From Vibrio pectenicida (GTDB lineage Bacteria > Pseudomonadota > Gammaproteobacteria > Enterobacterales > Vibrionaceae), in contig AP024889.1 in assembly GCA_024347015.1 (NCBI GenBank), forward strand, positions 2,480,001 through 2,544,000: 64,000 nucleotides of DNA, read 5' to 3'. The notes below the pieces were generated by a model, which was not told the DNA's origin, made no database searches, and saw only the letters and a list, made by a program, of their open reading frames with translations. Positions 14,538-24,831 of the stretch are shown in pieces (the first letter of the stretch is position 1; each line of letters starts with the position of its first letter). Made by a program: the position numbers and the translations under genes.

Positions 14538-16253
14538 ATGCGTACCAGTAATTATCTTCTTTCTACTTTGAAGGAGACTCCAAACGACGCAGAAGTTGTG
14601 AGCCACCAGCTCATGCTACGTGCAGGTATGATCCGTAAGCTGGCCTCAGGTTTATACACCTGGCTACCTACTGGTCTACGCGTACTGCGTAAAGTCGAAA
14701 ACATCGTTCGTCAAGAAATCGACAATGCAGGTGCAGTCGAAACTTTGATGCCCGTGGTTCAACCGTTTGAACTTTGGGAAGAGACAGGCCGCAGTGAGAA
14801 AATGGGCCCTGAGCTGCTTCGCTTTACTGACCGTCATACACGTCCGTTTGTTCTAAGCCCAACCGCTGAAGAAGTGATCACTACCCTTGTACGTAACGAA
14901 GTGAGTTCATACAAACAGCTACCTCTTAATTTGTATCAAATTCAGACGAAATTCCGTGACGAGCGTCGCCCTCGCTTTGGTATTATGCGCGCTCGTGAAT
15001 TCTGCATGATGGATGCGTATAGCTTCGACATCGATAAAGAAGGGTTAGAAAAATCTTACCAAGCGATGCACGATGCTTACTGCAAGGCGTTCGATCGTAT
15101 GGGGCTTGAATACCGCCCTGTACTCGCCGACTCTGGCGCTATCGGTGGTAGCGGTTCGCAAGAGTTCCACGTACTAGCAGAAAGCGGTGAAGATCTCATC
15201 GCATTCTCGACCGAGTCTGACTACGCAGCAAACATTGAAAAAGCTGAAGCAGCTGCTCCTGTTGGTGAGCGCGCGGCTCCTAGCCAAGATATGACGATGG
15301 TTGATACGCCAAACGCAAAAACGATTGCCGAGCTTGTAGATCAATATGACCTACCCATTGAAAAAACAGTGAAAACTCTGTTCGTCAAAGCATCAGAAGA
15401 AGTGGGTGCCGATATAATCGCACTCATCATTCGCGGCGATCACGAGTTAAACGAAGTCAAAGCAGAAAACCTTCCGCAAGTGGCTGCTCCATTAGAAATG
15501 GCGACCGAAGAAGAAATTCGTGCGCTTGTCGGTGCGGGACCAGGCTCTCTAGGCCCCGTCGATCTGAGCCTACCATTTATCGTTGATCGCACCGTTGCTG
15601 TAATGAGCGATTTTGGCGCTGGCGCTAACATTGATGATAAGCACTATTTTGGCATCAACTGGGGTCGTGATGTAGAGCTAGACCAAGTTGAAGATCTACG
15701 TAACGTAGTAGAAGGCGATCCGAGTCCTTGCGGCAAAGGAACGCTGATGCTTAAACGTGGTATCGAAGTAGGCCATATATTCCAGTTAGGCAACACATAC
15801 TCTCAAGCAATGAACTGTGGAGTTCTGGGTCCAGATGGTAAGAATGCCATTCTAGAAATGGGCTGCTACGGTATTGGCGTATCACGTATTGTTGCTTCTG
15901 CTATCGAACAAAACCACGATAAATATGGCATTATTTGGCCCGATGCACTGGCCCCTTTCCAAGTCGCGATTGTTCCAATGAACATGCACAAATCTGAAGA
16001 AGTCAAAGCAGCAGCTGAGAAACTGTACACAGAATTGTCCGCGATGGGTATTGAAGTTCTATTCGACGACCGTAAAGAGCGCCCAGGTGTTATGTTCTCT
16101 GATATAGAACTTATCGGCATACCTCACACTGTAGTGATCGGCGATCGCAGTATGAAGGAAGGTAACTTCGAATATAAAAATCGCCGTACTGGTGATAAAA
16201 CATCGATTGCTATCGCTGAAATCATTGCCCATCTAAAAGAGCAATTGGTTTAA
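14538..16253 (+). CDS. proS: Prolyl-tRNA synthetase
   Basis: A 571-residue bacterial-type class II synthetase charging tRNA-Pro. The start [20 protein letters not shown] is the conserved family N-terminus; a frame opening at 14499 lacks family similarity. Motif 2 is around [23 protein letters not shown], motif 3 in [12 protein letters not shown], and an editing (INS) domain fills about residues 225-405 ([13 protein letters not shown]). The C-terminal anticodon-binding domain contains [22 protein letters not shown]. An intrinsic terminator follows. Confidence 0.97.
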   Translation: MRTSNYLLSTLKETPNDAEVVSHQLMLRAGMIRKLASGLYTWLPTGLRVLRKVENIVRQEIDNAGAVETLMPVVQPFELWEETGRSEKMGPELLRFTDRHTRPFVLSPTAEEVITTLVRNEVSSYKQLPLNLYQIQTKFRDERRPRFGIMRAREFCMMDAYSFDIDKEGLEKSYQAMHDAYCKAFDRMGLEYRPVLADSGAIGGSGSQEFHVLAESGEDLIAFSTESDYAANIEKAEAAAPVGERAAPSQDMTMVDTPNAKTIAELVDQYDLPIEKTVKTLFVKASEEVGADIIALIIRGDHELNEVKAENLPQVAAPLEMATEEEIRALVGAGPGSLGPVDLSLPFIVDRTVAVMSDFGAGANIDDKHYFGINWGRDVELDQVEDLRNVVEGDPSPCGKGTLMLKRGIEVGHIFQLGNTYSQAMNCGVLGPDGKNAILEMGCYGIGVSRIVASAIEQNHDKYGIIWPDALAPFQVAIVPMNMHKSEEVKAAAEKLYTELSAMGIEVLFDDRKERPGVMFSDIELIGIPHTVVIGDRSMKEGNFEYKNRRTGDKTSIAIAEIIAHLKEQLV

Positions 16254-16275
16254 CCAATAGACAAACTGCTAAGCA

Positions 16276-16307
16276 AAAGGCTGATATTAATACATCAGCC
16301 TTTCTCA
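16276..16307 (+). terminator. Terminator of proS
   Basis: AAAGGCTGAT and ATCAGCCTTT form a 10-bp stem with an 8-nt loop and a following CTCATTTT, 23 nt after the proS stop. It may also serve the convergent yafJ-like gene. Confidence 0.8.
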
Positions 16308-16330
16308 TTTTAACGGTATGCTTATACCAA

Positions 16331-17176
16331 TTACTCTAATGGTTCTTTAGGGGCTTGGTTTTTCACTTTTTTAGGCGCAAAAGGGACATCTTGCAATTCA
16401 TCCGTATTACCGTCAGTTAATTCTCCGCAATGAAATAACCCAAACTCTCCCGGCTTCATACGGTGCCATTCTTCATTGTCGGTCAATGGCTGTGTTGCGA
16501 TAACCGTCACTACATCGTTTGGCGTCGTTTCTTCCTGAAAATTGATTTCAATATCTTCATCAATAAGAGAAGCTTTACCAAATGGAGCCCGGCGAGTGAT
16601 CCAATACAAATGGTTAGTACAGTAAGTCATTACATATTCACCATCTGACAGCAACATATTAAATACCCCTTTCTCACGCAGCTGATCACAGCATTTCGCA
16701 ATCAACTTAAACACACCTGCCATATTTTGTGGTGGTTCAGGGTAATTATCCTCCATTTGCTTTAATAGCCAGCAAAAAGACAATTCGCTATCCGTCTGGC
16801 CAACAGGGCGGTGCCGCCCCGTGACTAAATCATGGTATTCACTTAGTTGGCCATTATGCGCAAATGTCCAATAGCGGCCCCATAATTCACGAGTAAACGG
16901 GTGTGTATTTTCAAGATTAACCGCACCACGATTTGCCTGGCGAATATGGCTAATAACAGCGCAGCTTTTAATCGGGTAGTTCTGAACCAATTCTGCAATT
17001 TTTGAATCACAACTTGGATTTGGATCTTTGAAATTACGAAAGCCTTTACCTTCGTAAAACGTAATTCCCCAACCATCACGGTGCGGACCCGTGTTTCCAC
17101 CACGTTGCATCAATCCAGTAAAACTAAAACAGATATCGGTTGGCACATTGGCGCTCATTCCGAGCAGTTCACACAT
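16331..17176 (-). CDS. yafJ: Class II glutamine amidotransferase, YafJ-like
   Basis: A 281-residue protein. Cys2 (MCELLGMSANVP) becomes the N-terminal nucleophile of Ntn-type glutaminases; GPHRDGWGI, ISHIRQANRG and FAHNGQL are the other signature blocks of the glutamine pocket. The acceptor domain of larger amidotransferases is missing. The physiological substrate of YafJ is not known. It lies directly downstream of gmhA on the same strand, as in E. coli, with a hairpin between. A C-terminal tail (FAPKKVKNQAPKEPLE) is specific to this longer form. Confidence 0.85.
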   Translation of the reverse strand: MCELLGMSANVPTDICFSFTGLMQRGGNTGPHRDGWGITFYEGKGFRNFKDPNPSCDSKIAELVQNYPIKSCAVISHIRQANRGAVNLENTHPFTRELWGRYWTFAHNGQLSEYHDLVTGRHRPVGQTDSELSFCWLLKQMEDNYPEPPQNMAGVFKLIAKCCDQLREKGVFNMLLSDGEYVMTYCTNHLYWITRRAPFGKASLIDEDIEINFQEETTPNDVVTVIATQPLTDNEEWHRMKPGEFGLFHCGELTDGNTDELQDVPFAPKKVKNQAPKEPLE

Positions 17177-17201
17177 AGCTCAAAAAGCTCCTTATAAAAC
17201 A

Positions 17202-17230
17202 ACAATACCAGCGCTAAACACTGGTATTGT
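17202..17230 (-). terminator. Terminator of gmhA
   Basis: ACAATACCAG and CTGGTATTGT form a 10-bp stem with a 9-nt loop; TTGTTGTTTT follows on the minus strand. Confidence 0.75.
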
Positions 17231-17264
17231 ATAAGCTTGATTAACCCTTAACCATATAGAAGAG

Positions 17265-17843
17265 TTATTGTTCCATCTCTTTTTCAATTAGCTGAATCAC
17301 TATATGGATGATCTTGATATGAACTTCCTGAATGCGATCAGCATAACCAAAATGCGGCACACGAATTTCAATATCCGCTAGACCCGCCATTTTTCCACCG
17401 TCTTTACCAGTAAGTGCGATCGTTTTCATTCCTTTAGCTTTAGAAGCTTCAATGGCTTTAAGAATGTTACCTGAATTGCCAGAAGTGGATAGCCCAAACA
17501 GCACATCACCCTTAGAACCAACTGCTTCAACATAACGAGAAAACACATGATCATAGCCAAAGTCATTGCTGACACAAGATAAATGGCTGGGATCTGAAAT
17601 CGCGATACCAGGAAATCCTGGCCGATTTTCACGGTAACGCCCAGTGAGTTCTTCAGCAAAATGCATAGCATCACAATGCGAGCCTCCGTTACCACAAGAT
17701 AATACCTTACCACCTTGCTTAAATGACTCAGCAAGCATCTTAGCTGCCGCTTCAATTTGTGCGATATTAGTATCATCACTAAGAAATGCATTTAATACTT
17801 CAGCAGCTTCAGTTAATTCGTTTTTAATCAGATCCTGATACAT
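17265..17843 (-). CDS. gmhA: Phosphoheptose isomerase
   Basis: A 192-residue SIS-domain protein with the family blocks [39 protein letters not shown] and [16 protein letters not shown]. It converts sedoheptulose 7-phosphate to D-glycero-D-manno-heptose 7-phosphate, the first step of ADP-heptose synthesis for the LPS inner core, in the cytoplasm. It diverges from fadE across a 306-bp region, the same layout as lpcA-fadE in E. coli. Length matches the family. Confidence 0.97.
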   Translation of the reverse strand: MYQDLIKNELTEAAEVLNAFLSDDTNIAQIEAAAKMLAESFKQGGKVLSCGNGGSHCDAMHFAEELTGRYRENRPGFPGIAISDPSHLSCVSNDFGYDHVFSRYVEAVGSKGDVLFGLSTSGNSGNILKAIEASKAKGMKTIALTGKDGGKMAGLADIEIRVPHFGYADRIQEVHIKIIHIVIQLIEKEMEQ

Positions 17844-18149
17844 AGGTTGTTCTCTAATTATTGAGTCTTTAAAAGCCGACGTTATCTGTCGTCATCGTCA
17901 TAATCAGAGTTTACTCAAACAATCCTCTCTGTCGATAGCTGCTAGTAAACAATTGCGTTTTTATTGTGTTTCTAGCCCCAAAAAACCGTTTGTCTCTTCA
18001 CTTTTAGGTTTTTTACTCTATCAAGATCATTTTTAGGTACTTTTTTGTTTTACATTTATTTAATACTTTTATTACAATAAACTGGTTGGACCTCTACTGG
18101 AATTACAGCGTATAAATAAATACAACACGCTGAACAAGGAACATAAACT
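17844..18149. other. Divergent promoter region of gmhA and fadE
   Basis: No coding signal. A FadR-like site lies at 18080-18096 close to fadE. The rest is AT-rich and should hold the two divergent promoters. Confidence 0.6.
18080..18096 (+). promoter_or_regulatory. FadR-like operator upstream of fadE
   Basis: AACTGGTTGGACCTCTA matches the ACTGGT.GGACC core of the FadR consensus (AACTGGTCGGACCAGTT), with mismatches at the centre and right end. It lies 54-70 bp before the fadE start, a fitting place for repression released by long-chain acyl-CoA. Confidence 0.65.
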
Positions 18150-20600
18150 ATGGACACTTTGATCTCTATACTTGGATTTTCTGCTGTACTTGCAGTCTGT
18201 CTGTATCACCGAACAACCTTGGTTAAATCTATGGTTGCTCTTACTGCAACCTTATTAGTACTTTCTGCCCTTGGCACTGCAGGTTCAGTTAGCTGGATTC
18301 TATTCATAGTAGCGGCTGCCGTTCTAACTATCCCCTCAATACGACAATCCCTCATCAGTAAAAAAGCACTCACTGTGTTTAGAAAAGTACTGCCTGAAAT
18401 GTCGCAAACAGAGAAAGAAGCTTTAGATGCTGGAACGGTATGGTGGGAAGCAGAGCTATTCAAAGGCAAACCAAATTGGCAACAGTTACATGATATCCAA
18501 GCGCCCCAGTTAACTGCTGAGGAGCAAGCCTTTCTAGATGGGCCAGTCAATGAAGTCTGTGCCATGGTAAACGACTATCAAGTCACCCATGAATTAGCTG
18601 ATTTACCACCACAGGTTTGGCAATACCTGAAAGACAACCAATTTTTCGCAATGATCATAAAGAAAAAATATGGTGGCTTAGAATTTTCGGCCTATGCGCA
18701 GTCTTTGGTTCTACAGAAACTCACAGGGGTATCCTCTGTATTGTCTTCCACCGTGGGTGTACCAAATTCACTTGGCCCAGGCGAACTCCTGCAACATTAT
18801 GGGACAAAAGACCAAAAAGACTACTACCTGCCTAGACTGGCTGAAGGAAAAGAGATCCCGTGTTTTGCTCTAACTAGCCCTGAAGCAGGATCCGATGCTG
18901 GTTCGATTCCAGATTTTGGTGTCGTCTGTAAAGGTGACTGGGAAGGAAAAGAAGTCGTAGGAATGCGCCTGACTTGGAACAAACGCTATATCACATTAGC
19001 GCCTATCGCTACAGTTCTTGGCCTAGCATTTAAATTACGCGATCCAGAAGGCTTATTAGGTGATCAACAGGAAATGGGGATTACATGTGCCCTTATCCCT
19101 ACCAACCTCAAAGGTGTTGAGATAGGTAGCAGGCATTTTCCACTCAATGTACCTTTCCAAAATGGCCCTACTCGTGGCGAAGACTTGTTTGTTCCATTAG
19201 ATTTCATCATTGGTGGTCCAAAGATGGCAGGGCAAGGTTGGCGTATGCTCGTCGAGTGCTTATCCGTTGGACGAGGAATCACATTACCCTCTAATTCAAC
19301 CGGAGGAATCAAAACAGCAGCACTTGCAACAGGTGCCTACGCTCGAATTCGTCGCCAGTTCAAACAGCCAATAGGCCAGATGGAAGGTGTAGAAGAACCA
19401 CTAGCACGCTTAGGTGGCAATGCTTATGTAATGGATGCTGCAAGTAATCTTACTGTCGCAGGTATTGATCTCGGAGAGAAACCATCGGTCATATCCGCGA
19501 TAGTTAAATACCACTGTACCCACCGTGGCCAACAAAGCATTATCGATGCAATGGACATTTTGGGTGGTAAAGGGATCTGTTTGGGCCCCTCGAACTTTCT
19601 CGCTCGGAGCTATCAAGGAGCTCCTATTGCAGTCACAGTTGAAGGTGCGAACATTCTCACTCGTTCAATGATTATTTATGGCCAAGGCGCCATTCGCTGC
19701 CACCCATATGTACTTGAGGAAATGGATGCCGCTTATTCCGAGGATTCGGATGCTCTAGATAAGTTTGACTCAGCCTTAGCAGGTCACGTTAGCTTTACTC
19801 TTAGCAACCTTGTTCGCAGTTTCTGGTTAGGGCTGACTGATGGTCGCTTTTCTGCGTCTCCTGTCAAAGATTCAACCAGTCGTTACTATCAACAGCTCAA
19901 TCGCTACAGTGCGAATATTGCATTCCTATCAGACATCTCAATGGCTGTTTTGGGTGGTTCTCTAAAACGTAAAGAACGCCTTTCAGCTCGTTTAGGGGAT
20001 ATATTGAGCCAGCTTTATCTTAGCTCTGCCACTCTAAAACGTTTTGAGAATGATGGTCGAATTGCTGAAGACTTACCACTATTGCATTGGGGGCTTCAAG
20101 ATAGCCTCAAACAAGCTGAAGCAGCGATTGACGAGCTATTGGTTAACTTTCCCAATAAATGGTTAGGTAAGGCTTTAAGGGTCATCACTCTTCCCTTTGG
20201 TCTAGTCAGAAAAGCACCAAGTGATCAATTGGATAGTGAAGTAGCACAAATACTTCAAACACCTTCAGCTACACGTGAGCGCCTGGGTCGTAACCAATAC
20301 TTCCAAGCGAGCGAATTCAATCCAGCTGGTAAGGTTGAACAAGCATTACACGTTATTTTGCAAGCTGAGCCAATTTTCAACAAAGTGTGTAAAGCACTGG
20401 ATGAGAGGCGTCCATTCTTACGCTTGGATCTTATCGCTGATATGGGTTTAGAAAAAGGCATTATTGATTCTGATGACGCTCAATTATTGCGTAATGCAGA
20501 GCAGCATCGTTTATACGTCATCAGTGTGGATGACTTTGACCCAAAGGACTTGGCAGCCATGCCAAGTGAGGTATTTCCTCTGATGGATGAAGTTGCTTAA
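18150..20600 (+). CDS. fadE: Acyl-CoA dehydrogenase FadE
   Basis: An 816-residue protein, close to the 814 of E. coli FadE. The first 70 residues hold hydrophobic segments that anchor it to the inner membrane; the acyl-CoA dehydrogenase core follows ([16 protein letters not shown] for the N-terminal domain, [28 protein letters not shown], and [24 protein letters not shown]), then the FadE-specific C-terminal domain. It catalyses the first oxidation in fatty acid beta-oxidation with FAD. The FadR-like site at 18080 suggests induction by long-chain fatty acids. A terminator follows. Confidence 0.95.
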   Translation: MDTLISILGFSAVLAVCLYHRTTLVKSMVALTATLLVLSALGTAGSVSWILFIVAAAVLTIPSIRQSLISKKALTVFRKVLPEMSQTEKEALDAGTVWWEAELFKGKPNWQQLHDIQAPQLTAEEQAFLDGPVNEVCAMVNDYQVTHELADLPPQVWQYLKDNQFFAMIIKKKYGGLEFSAYAQSLVLQKLTGVSSVLSSTVGVPNSLGPGELLQHYGTKDQKDYYLPRLAEGKEIPCFALTSPEAGSDAGSIPDFGVVCKGDWEGKEVVGMRLTWNKRYITLAPIATVLGLAFKLRDPEGLLGDQQEMGITCALIPTNLKGVEIGSRHFPLNVPFQNGPTRGEDLFVPLDFIIGGPKMAGQGWRMLVECLSVGRGITLPSNSTGGIKTAALATGAYARIRRQFKQPIGQMEGVEEPLARLGGNAYVMDAASNLTVAGIDLGEKPSVISAIVKYHCTHRGQQSIIDAMDILGGKGICLGPSNFLARSYQGAPIAVTVEGANILTRSMIIYGQGAIRCHPYVLEEMDAAYSEDSDALDKFDSALAGHVSFTLSNLVRSFWLGLTDGRFSASPVKDSTSRYYQQLNRYSANIAFLSDISMAVLGGSLKRKERLSARLGDILSQLYLSSATLKRFENDGRIAEDLPLLHWGLQDSLKQAEAAIDELLVNFPNKWLGKALRVITLPFGLVRKAPSDQLDSEVAQILQTPSATRERLGRNQYFQASEFNPAGKVEQALHVILQAEPIFNKVCKALDERRPFLRLDLIADMGLEKGIIDSDDAQLLRNAEQHRLYVISVDDFDPKDLAAMPSEVFPLMDEVA

Positions 20601-20612
20601 CAAGCAATATAT

Positions 20613-20634
20613 AAGGGCTGCATCTGCAGCCCTT
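20613..20634. terminator. Terminator between convergent fadE and TIGR03503 gene
   Basis: AAGGGCTGCA-TC-TGCAGCCCTT is a self-complementary 22-bp element after the fadE stop, with AT-rich flanks both ways; the distal two base pairs would be lost in the loop. Confidence 0.7.
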
Positions 20635-20698
20635 ATTAGTTTCTCACTTAAATTAAACCTTATTGGTTCCATACTTAAAACAAGCATAGTGCCACTCA

Positions 20699-21952
20699 CT
20701 ATTTCTTAGGCATCTCTAATTGCATTTCAGGAATCTCTTCTTTCTTAGGTCTTAACTTTAACTTACCTATCCCAAACCACATTGCCAAACCAATAAAAAT
20801 AATCACAATATTGGCAACAGAAATCATAATCATTGTCTTAGTGCGTTTTTCCTCACGAAGTTCAAGCAGCCGCATTTCTTCCATTAGTTTCTGCTGTTTC
20901 ATCCGTTCTTCTTCCTGAAGCCGGCGAGTTTCTGCAATATCAACCTCTTCTAAAACGCTATAAGTCTGATTTTTAACTGGGAACATAAGAGGTCGTCCAG
21001 AGGCTAATTCGGTAGCAAATGCTCGCCCGGACCAAGAGTAGTTTCCAATATCACCATTATATGGGATAGGTAATAAAACTCTCTCGGCGTCTTCCTTAGC
21101 ACTCTCGGCGATAACCAGTTCTGAGCCATCAGGCGATTTGTGCTCTATTTGAGCGGCAATACTACCAGGTTCAATCATACCCTGCTCACCAGCCACTGCC
21201 ACTGTGTGCTCTTTTCCTTCTACGCGGCTTTGGATAAAGGTAGTTTGTATTGGCGTTGGGTAAACTAACACTTCCTGTTCTTGTGCCCGGAGAAAAACGC
21301 CATTACCTGAGGTAATACGAACGCGGTATTTACCTGGGACTGGGGATATATTAAGTGAAACAGTAAACACCCCATCGCCAGCGACTTCATCTAGGCCCAT
21401 ACCGTCATCAGAGAAATCACCGATTTTATAAGCTATCGGTCTTGCCTCTTTGATCAGTGAAGCTTCATTTTCAATATATTTGGTGAAAGTCACCAGAAGA
21501 TTGACTCGATCAAGAAAATCTCTCATGACTAAGGGTTGATCATCTGACTTCAGCTGCGCAGAAAATTTAATTTGCTCCCCCTGAAACAGTCGAGTAGGCA
21601 TTTTATCCGTGATGAGCTCTAGGTGTGAAATCAAAATGATTTTATTTTTGGGTGTGATCTTACCAATTGCCTGCCATGGACCTGCCATTGGGTTATTAAT
21701 AGAAATAATGTCCATTGAAGGCTCTTGGTACCAACGCACATTTTCTGGTTTTCGAAAAGCGTAATACTTTTTACCATCCGGACGTACGAGGACTACGGGC
21801 TTAGAACGCTCAGCTCTGTAAATTACAAAAGTAATCTGTTCAATAGTAGAATCAACTCGAAAACGATTATCAAGTAAAGACATTGAAGATTCCTCTGCAC
21901 CAGCAAATATACTGACTAATAAGCCAAGTAAGACCAACAAAACCTTCAACAT
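20699..21952 (-). CDS. TIGR03503-family membrane-anchored protein
   Basis: A 417-residue protein with an N-terminal signal peptide (LLVLLGLLVSIFAGAEE), a beta-rich periplasmic body (VVLVRPDGKKYYAF, PMAGPWQAIGKITPKNK, DDGMGLDEVAGDGVFTV), a charged predicted coiled coil (about residues 340-375, rich in Glu, Lys and Arg), and one C-terminal membrane segment (MIMISVANIVIIFIGLAMWF) with a basic cytoplasmic tail. It resembles a family of unknown function found next to dnaQ in Vibrio and Shewanella. It starts only 8 bp after dnaQ, so the two are likely co-transcribed. Confidence 0.75.
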   Translation of the reverse strand: MLKVLLVLLGLLVSIFAGAEESSMSLLDNRFRVDSTIEQITFVIYRAERSKPVVLVRPDGKKYYAFRKPENVRWYQEPSMDIISINNPMAGPWQAIGKITPKNKIILISHLELITDKMPTRLFQGEQIKFSAQLKSDDQPLVMRDFLDRVNLLVTFTKYIENEASLIKEARPIAYKIGDFSDDGMGLDEVAGDGVFTVSLNISPVPGKYRVRITSGNGVFLRAQEQEVLVYPTPIQTTFIQSRVEGKEHTVAVAGEQGMIEPGSIAAQIEHKSPDGSELVIAESAKEDAERVLLPIPYNGDIGNYSWSGRAFATELASGRPLMFPVKNQTYSVLEEVDIAETRRLQEEERMKQQKLMEEMRLLELREEKRTKTMIMISVANIVIIFIGLAMWFGIGKLKLRPKKEEIPEMQLEMPKK

Positions 21953-21960
21953 TTCTTCTC

Positions 21961-22704
21961 CTACTGACGCCAGAGGCAGCTACCGCTTGTCTCCACTATG
22001 TCTAATCGTTCATTATGTGCTTTTAATTCATCGGCCGTTGCAGCGATAACCTTTAGCGATTTTCGTCCACTAGACACTCGTTTTATTGACTCCCCTCCCA
22101 ACTCCCCTTCTGCTGAGTAACTTGAGCTAAACTGCAACGATGTCTGACCACCTGTCATTAATAAGTATACATCAGACAAAATTTCAGCATCAAGCAAGGC
22201 GCCATGGAGCGTACGGTGCGAGTTGTCTATACCATATCGGTCACATAATATATCGAGGTTATTACGCTTACCTGGGAAGATTTTCTTCGCCATCGCAAGT
22301 GTATCTGTCACTCGACAATAATCATGTGTTTTGCCAATGCTGGGATCTAACATTGAAAATTCGTGATCCATAAAACCCGTATCGAAAGACGCATTGTGTG
22401 CGACTAACTCTGCCCCGCGAATGAATTCTAAGAATTCCTCGTGTACATCACGGTATTCGGGCTTATCAACAAGAAATTCATCCGTGATACCATGCACTTC
22501 TATCGCATCTGGCTGAATAGCGCGATCAGGCTTAAGATATACATGGAAATGACGCCCTGTGAGCTTGCGGTTGATTATCTCAACGGCTCCGATTTCAATA
22601 ATACGGTGACCTTGATAATGGGGGCCACCTTCTCGATTCATACCCGTGGTTTCGGTATCGAGAACGACAATGCGATTGTGATTGGAATTGTTGCTGGTAT
22701 TCAT
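21961..22704 (-). CDS. dnaQ: DNA polymerase III epsilon subunit (3'-5' proofreading exonuclease)
   Basis: A 247-residue DEDDh exonuclease. ExoI is VVLDTETTG with D16 and E18, ExoII AHNASFDTGFMDHE, and ExoIII RTLHGALLDAEIL with the catalytic His and Asp. The C-terminal segment binds the alpha subunit (DnaE, encoded at 30682-34161). It diverges from rnhA with only 56 bp between start codons, so the promoters overlap, as in E. coli where the two are also divergent. Confidence 0.96.
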   Translation of the reverse strand: MNTSNNSNHNRIVVLDTETTGMNREGGPHYQGHRIIEIGAVEIINRKLTGRHFHVYLKPDRAIQPDAIEVHGITDEFLVDKPEYRDVHEEFLEFIRGAELVAHNASFDTGFMDHEFSMLDPSIGKTHDYCRVTDTLAMAKKIFPGKRNNLDILCDRYGIDNSHRTLHGALLDAEILSDVYLLMTGGQTSLQFSSSYSAEGELGGESIKRVSSGRKSLKVIAATADELKAHNERLDIVETSGSCLWRQ

Positions 22705-22760
22705 AACAAATTTTGTGTCAGACTATACAAATTCTACGCTTAACCCAATAGTATCAAATC

Positions 22761-23225
22761 ATGACGAAACTGGTGGAAATTTTTACAGATGGATCTTGCT
22801 TAGGCAATCCAGGTCCAGGTGGCTATGGTATTGTAATGCGCTACAAACAAGTAGAAAAAACACTCAGCAATGGTTATACCCTCACTACCAATAACCGTAT
22901 GGAAATGATGGCGACCATAGTTGCCCTGCAAACGCTCAAAGAACCCTGTGATGTCGTGCTGACAACCGATAGCCAATATGTACGCCAAGGTATCACCCAA
23001 TGGATTCATAACTGGAAAAAACGTGACTGGAAAACCTCTGACAAGAAACCTGTTAAGAATTCAGACCTTTGGAAAGCTCTCGATAAAGAAAGCACACGCC
23101 ACCAAATAGACTGGCGCTGGGTAAAAGGTCATGCTGGGCACAGAGAAAATGAAATGTGTGATGAATTAGCTCGGTCAGCGGCTGAAAATCCAACGGAAGA
23201 AGATACTGGCTACCAAGCGAGCTAA
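22761..23225 (+). CDS. rnhA: Ribonuclease HI
   Basis: A 154-residue protein with the DEDD active site: D10 ([14 protein letters not shown]), E48 (NNRMEMMA), D70 (LTTDSQYV) and a late Asp in NEMCDELA. It degrades RNA in RNA-DNA hybrids, clearing R-loops and Okazaki primers. Length equals that of the E. coli enzyme. It converges on the methyltransferase gene with only 6 bp between the stops. Confidence 0.97.
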   Translation: MTKLVEIFTDGSCLGNPGPGGYGIVMRYKQVEKTLSNGYTLTTNNRMEMMATIVALQTLKEPCDVVLTTDSQYVRQGITQWIHNWKKRDWKTSDKKPVKNSDLWKALDKESTRHQIDWRWVKGHAGHRENEMCDELARSAAENPTEEDTGYQAS

Positions 23226-23231
23226 ACCGTA

Positions 23232-23960
23232 TTACTTATTGGATATTTTGTAGTTTATCCCAACTGGCGTCAGTTTACGTTTGAGCTTCCAGTGAGGTTT
23301 AATTAGTTTAAGCGGATAACTTCTTTTGCGTGCCACAATAAAATAGAGACTGCCTACTGGATTAGCCCAATCGCCTAAACTATTTTCTAGCCAAGTCCAC
23401 ATAGTGCGGTAGCTTTCCATTGGAAATAAAGCATATTGATCACAATCTATGACTTGGTAGTTAAGAATATTGAGCCAATCTCTAATTCTACTGGGAGTAA
23501 ACATGCGTCCACTCCAAGGTAAATTATTTTTTCGCCAAGGCATTAGACTAGATAACCCTGTAAGGCTTATCGGGTTAAAGCCCGTAATTATGACGTAACC
23601 ATCATCAATCATTACCCGGTCAACTTCTCGTAGCATTCGGTGAGGATCATTGCAGTAATCAAGTTGATGCGCTAATACAACTACATCAAAGCTTTTTTCA
23701 AGAAAAGGTAAGTTGAAGCTATCGGCAATCACATTATGCAAAGGGTTTTGAATATCGAGACGAACTTGATGTTGAATATTACAATTAAAGCTGGTTAACT
23801 CGCAGCTGAGGCCACCCAACTTAAGCATATGATAACCAAATAATTTTGGGCACCATTCATCGATACGGGTTTGTATTGACTCACTGACCCACTGGCCATT
23901 CTTAAGCTGAGACCATGAATGAGGCTTTTCAAGCTTCTTAAAACTTCGTGCTGGCTTCAT
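23232..23960 (-). CDS. SAM-dependent methyltransferase, YafS-like
   Basis: A 242-residue class I methyltransferase of the Methyltransf_11 type. The nucleotide-binding region lies around FGYHMLKLGGLSCELTSF; VIADSFNLPFLEKSFDVVVLAHQLDYCNDPHRMLREVDRVM is the acidic loop and motif IV, followed by DDGYVIITGFNPIS. The glycine motif I is degenerate (KLGGLS instead of GxGxG), as in YafS. The substrate is unknown. It lies between rnhA and gloB and diverges from gloB, as yafS does in E. coli. Confidence 0.8.
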   Translation of the reverse strand: MKPARSFKKLEKPHSWSQLKNGQWVSESIQTRIDEWCPKLFGYHMLKLGGLSCELTSFNCNIQHQVRLDIQNPLHNVIADSFNLPFLEKSFDVVVLAHQLDYCNDPHRMLREVDRVMIDDGYVIITGFNPISLTGLSSLMPWRKNNLPWSGRMFTPSRIRDWLNILNYQVIDCDQYALFPMESYRTMWTWLENSLGDWANPVGSLYFIVARKRSYPLKLIKPHWKLKRKLTPVGINYKISNK

Positions 23961-23999
23961 ACTTAACCTGCTTTACTCTTGGTAATCGGAGAAACAACC

Positions 24000-24761
24000 A
24001 TGTTAGATATCAAAAGCATACCCGCATTCAATGATAATTACATCTGGCTGATTAAAAATAGCGATCAGCGTTGTGCTGTTGTTGACCCTGGAGATGCAAG
24101 TCCGGTAATAAAATACCTAAAGGAAAATAATCTAACTTTAGATGCGATTCTAATTACCCATCACCACAATGATCATATTGGCGGTGTACCAGAACTTGTA
24201 AGACGCTTCCCAGATATTGACGTCGTAGGACCAATTAATGAACCCGTACCAACCTTGACTCATGCGGTCGAAGTAGGTGAACAAATCGAACTATTTGGTG
24301 AAATTTTCTTGGTGCTAGGTTTAGAAGGCCACACCAAAGGGCATATTGGTTATGTAGGGGATGGTAAGCTTTTTTGTGGTGATGTGATGTTCTCAGCTGG
24401 ATGCGGCAGAGTATTTGAAGGCACGATGACACAGATGCATAGCTCATTAGACAAACTGATGGCATTACCAGAAGAAACCGAGGTCTACTGCGCTCATGAA
24501 TACACGGCTGGCAATATCGCATTTGCTTTAGCAGTTGAACCTGACAACCAAGCACTCCATCAATACCGTGATGAAGTCAATCGTCTTAGAGCTCAAAATA
24601 AACCCACACTACCAACCACGATTGGCAAAGAAAAACAAATCAATCCATTTGTCAGAACCGATCAACCTAGTATCATTCGCTCGGTGGCTAATCGAACGCC
24701 TCATACAAGTAGTTCACTGGCTATTTTTACTGCATTACGTGAATGGAAGAACGAATTTTGA
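24000..24761 (+). CDS. gloB: Hydroxyacylglutathione hydrolase (glyoxalase II)
   Basis: A 253-residue metallo-beta-lactamase-fold enzyme. The metal motif THHHNDH gives H54, H56, D58 and H59, with further ligands in [29 protein letters not shown] and CAHEYTAGN. It hydrolyses S-D-lactoylglutathione to D-lactate and glutathione, finishing methylglyoxal detoxification. The start [16 protein letters not shown] is chosen because CGGAG precedes it; the longer frame at 23979 is not supported. Confidence 0.96.
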   Translation: MLDIKSIPAFNDNYIWLIKNSDQRCAVVDPGDASPVIKYLKENNLTLDAILITHHHNDHIGGVPELVRRFPDIDVVGPINEPVPTLTHAVEVGEQIELFGEIFLVLGLEGHTKGHIGYVGDGKLFCGDVMFSAGCGRVFEGTMTQMHSSLDKLMALPEETEVYCAHEYTAGNIAFALAVEPDNQALHQYRDEVNRLRAQNKPTLPTTIGKEKQINPFVRTDQPSIIRSVANRTPHTSSSLAIFTALREWKNEF

Positions 24762-24831
24762 GGTGTTGTAACTTGTCACCATCGTATTTAGACAAGTATT
24801 ATCAGCAGCCAAAAAGAAAAAGGGTTGTGAA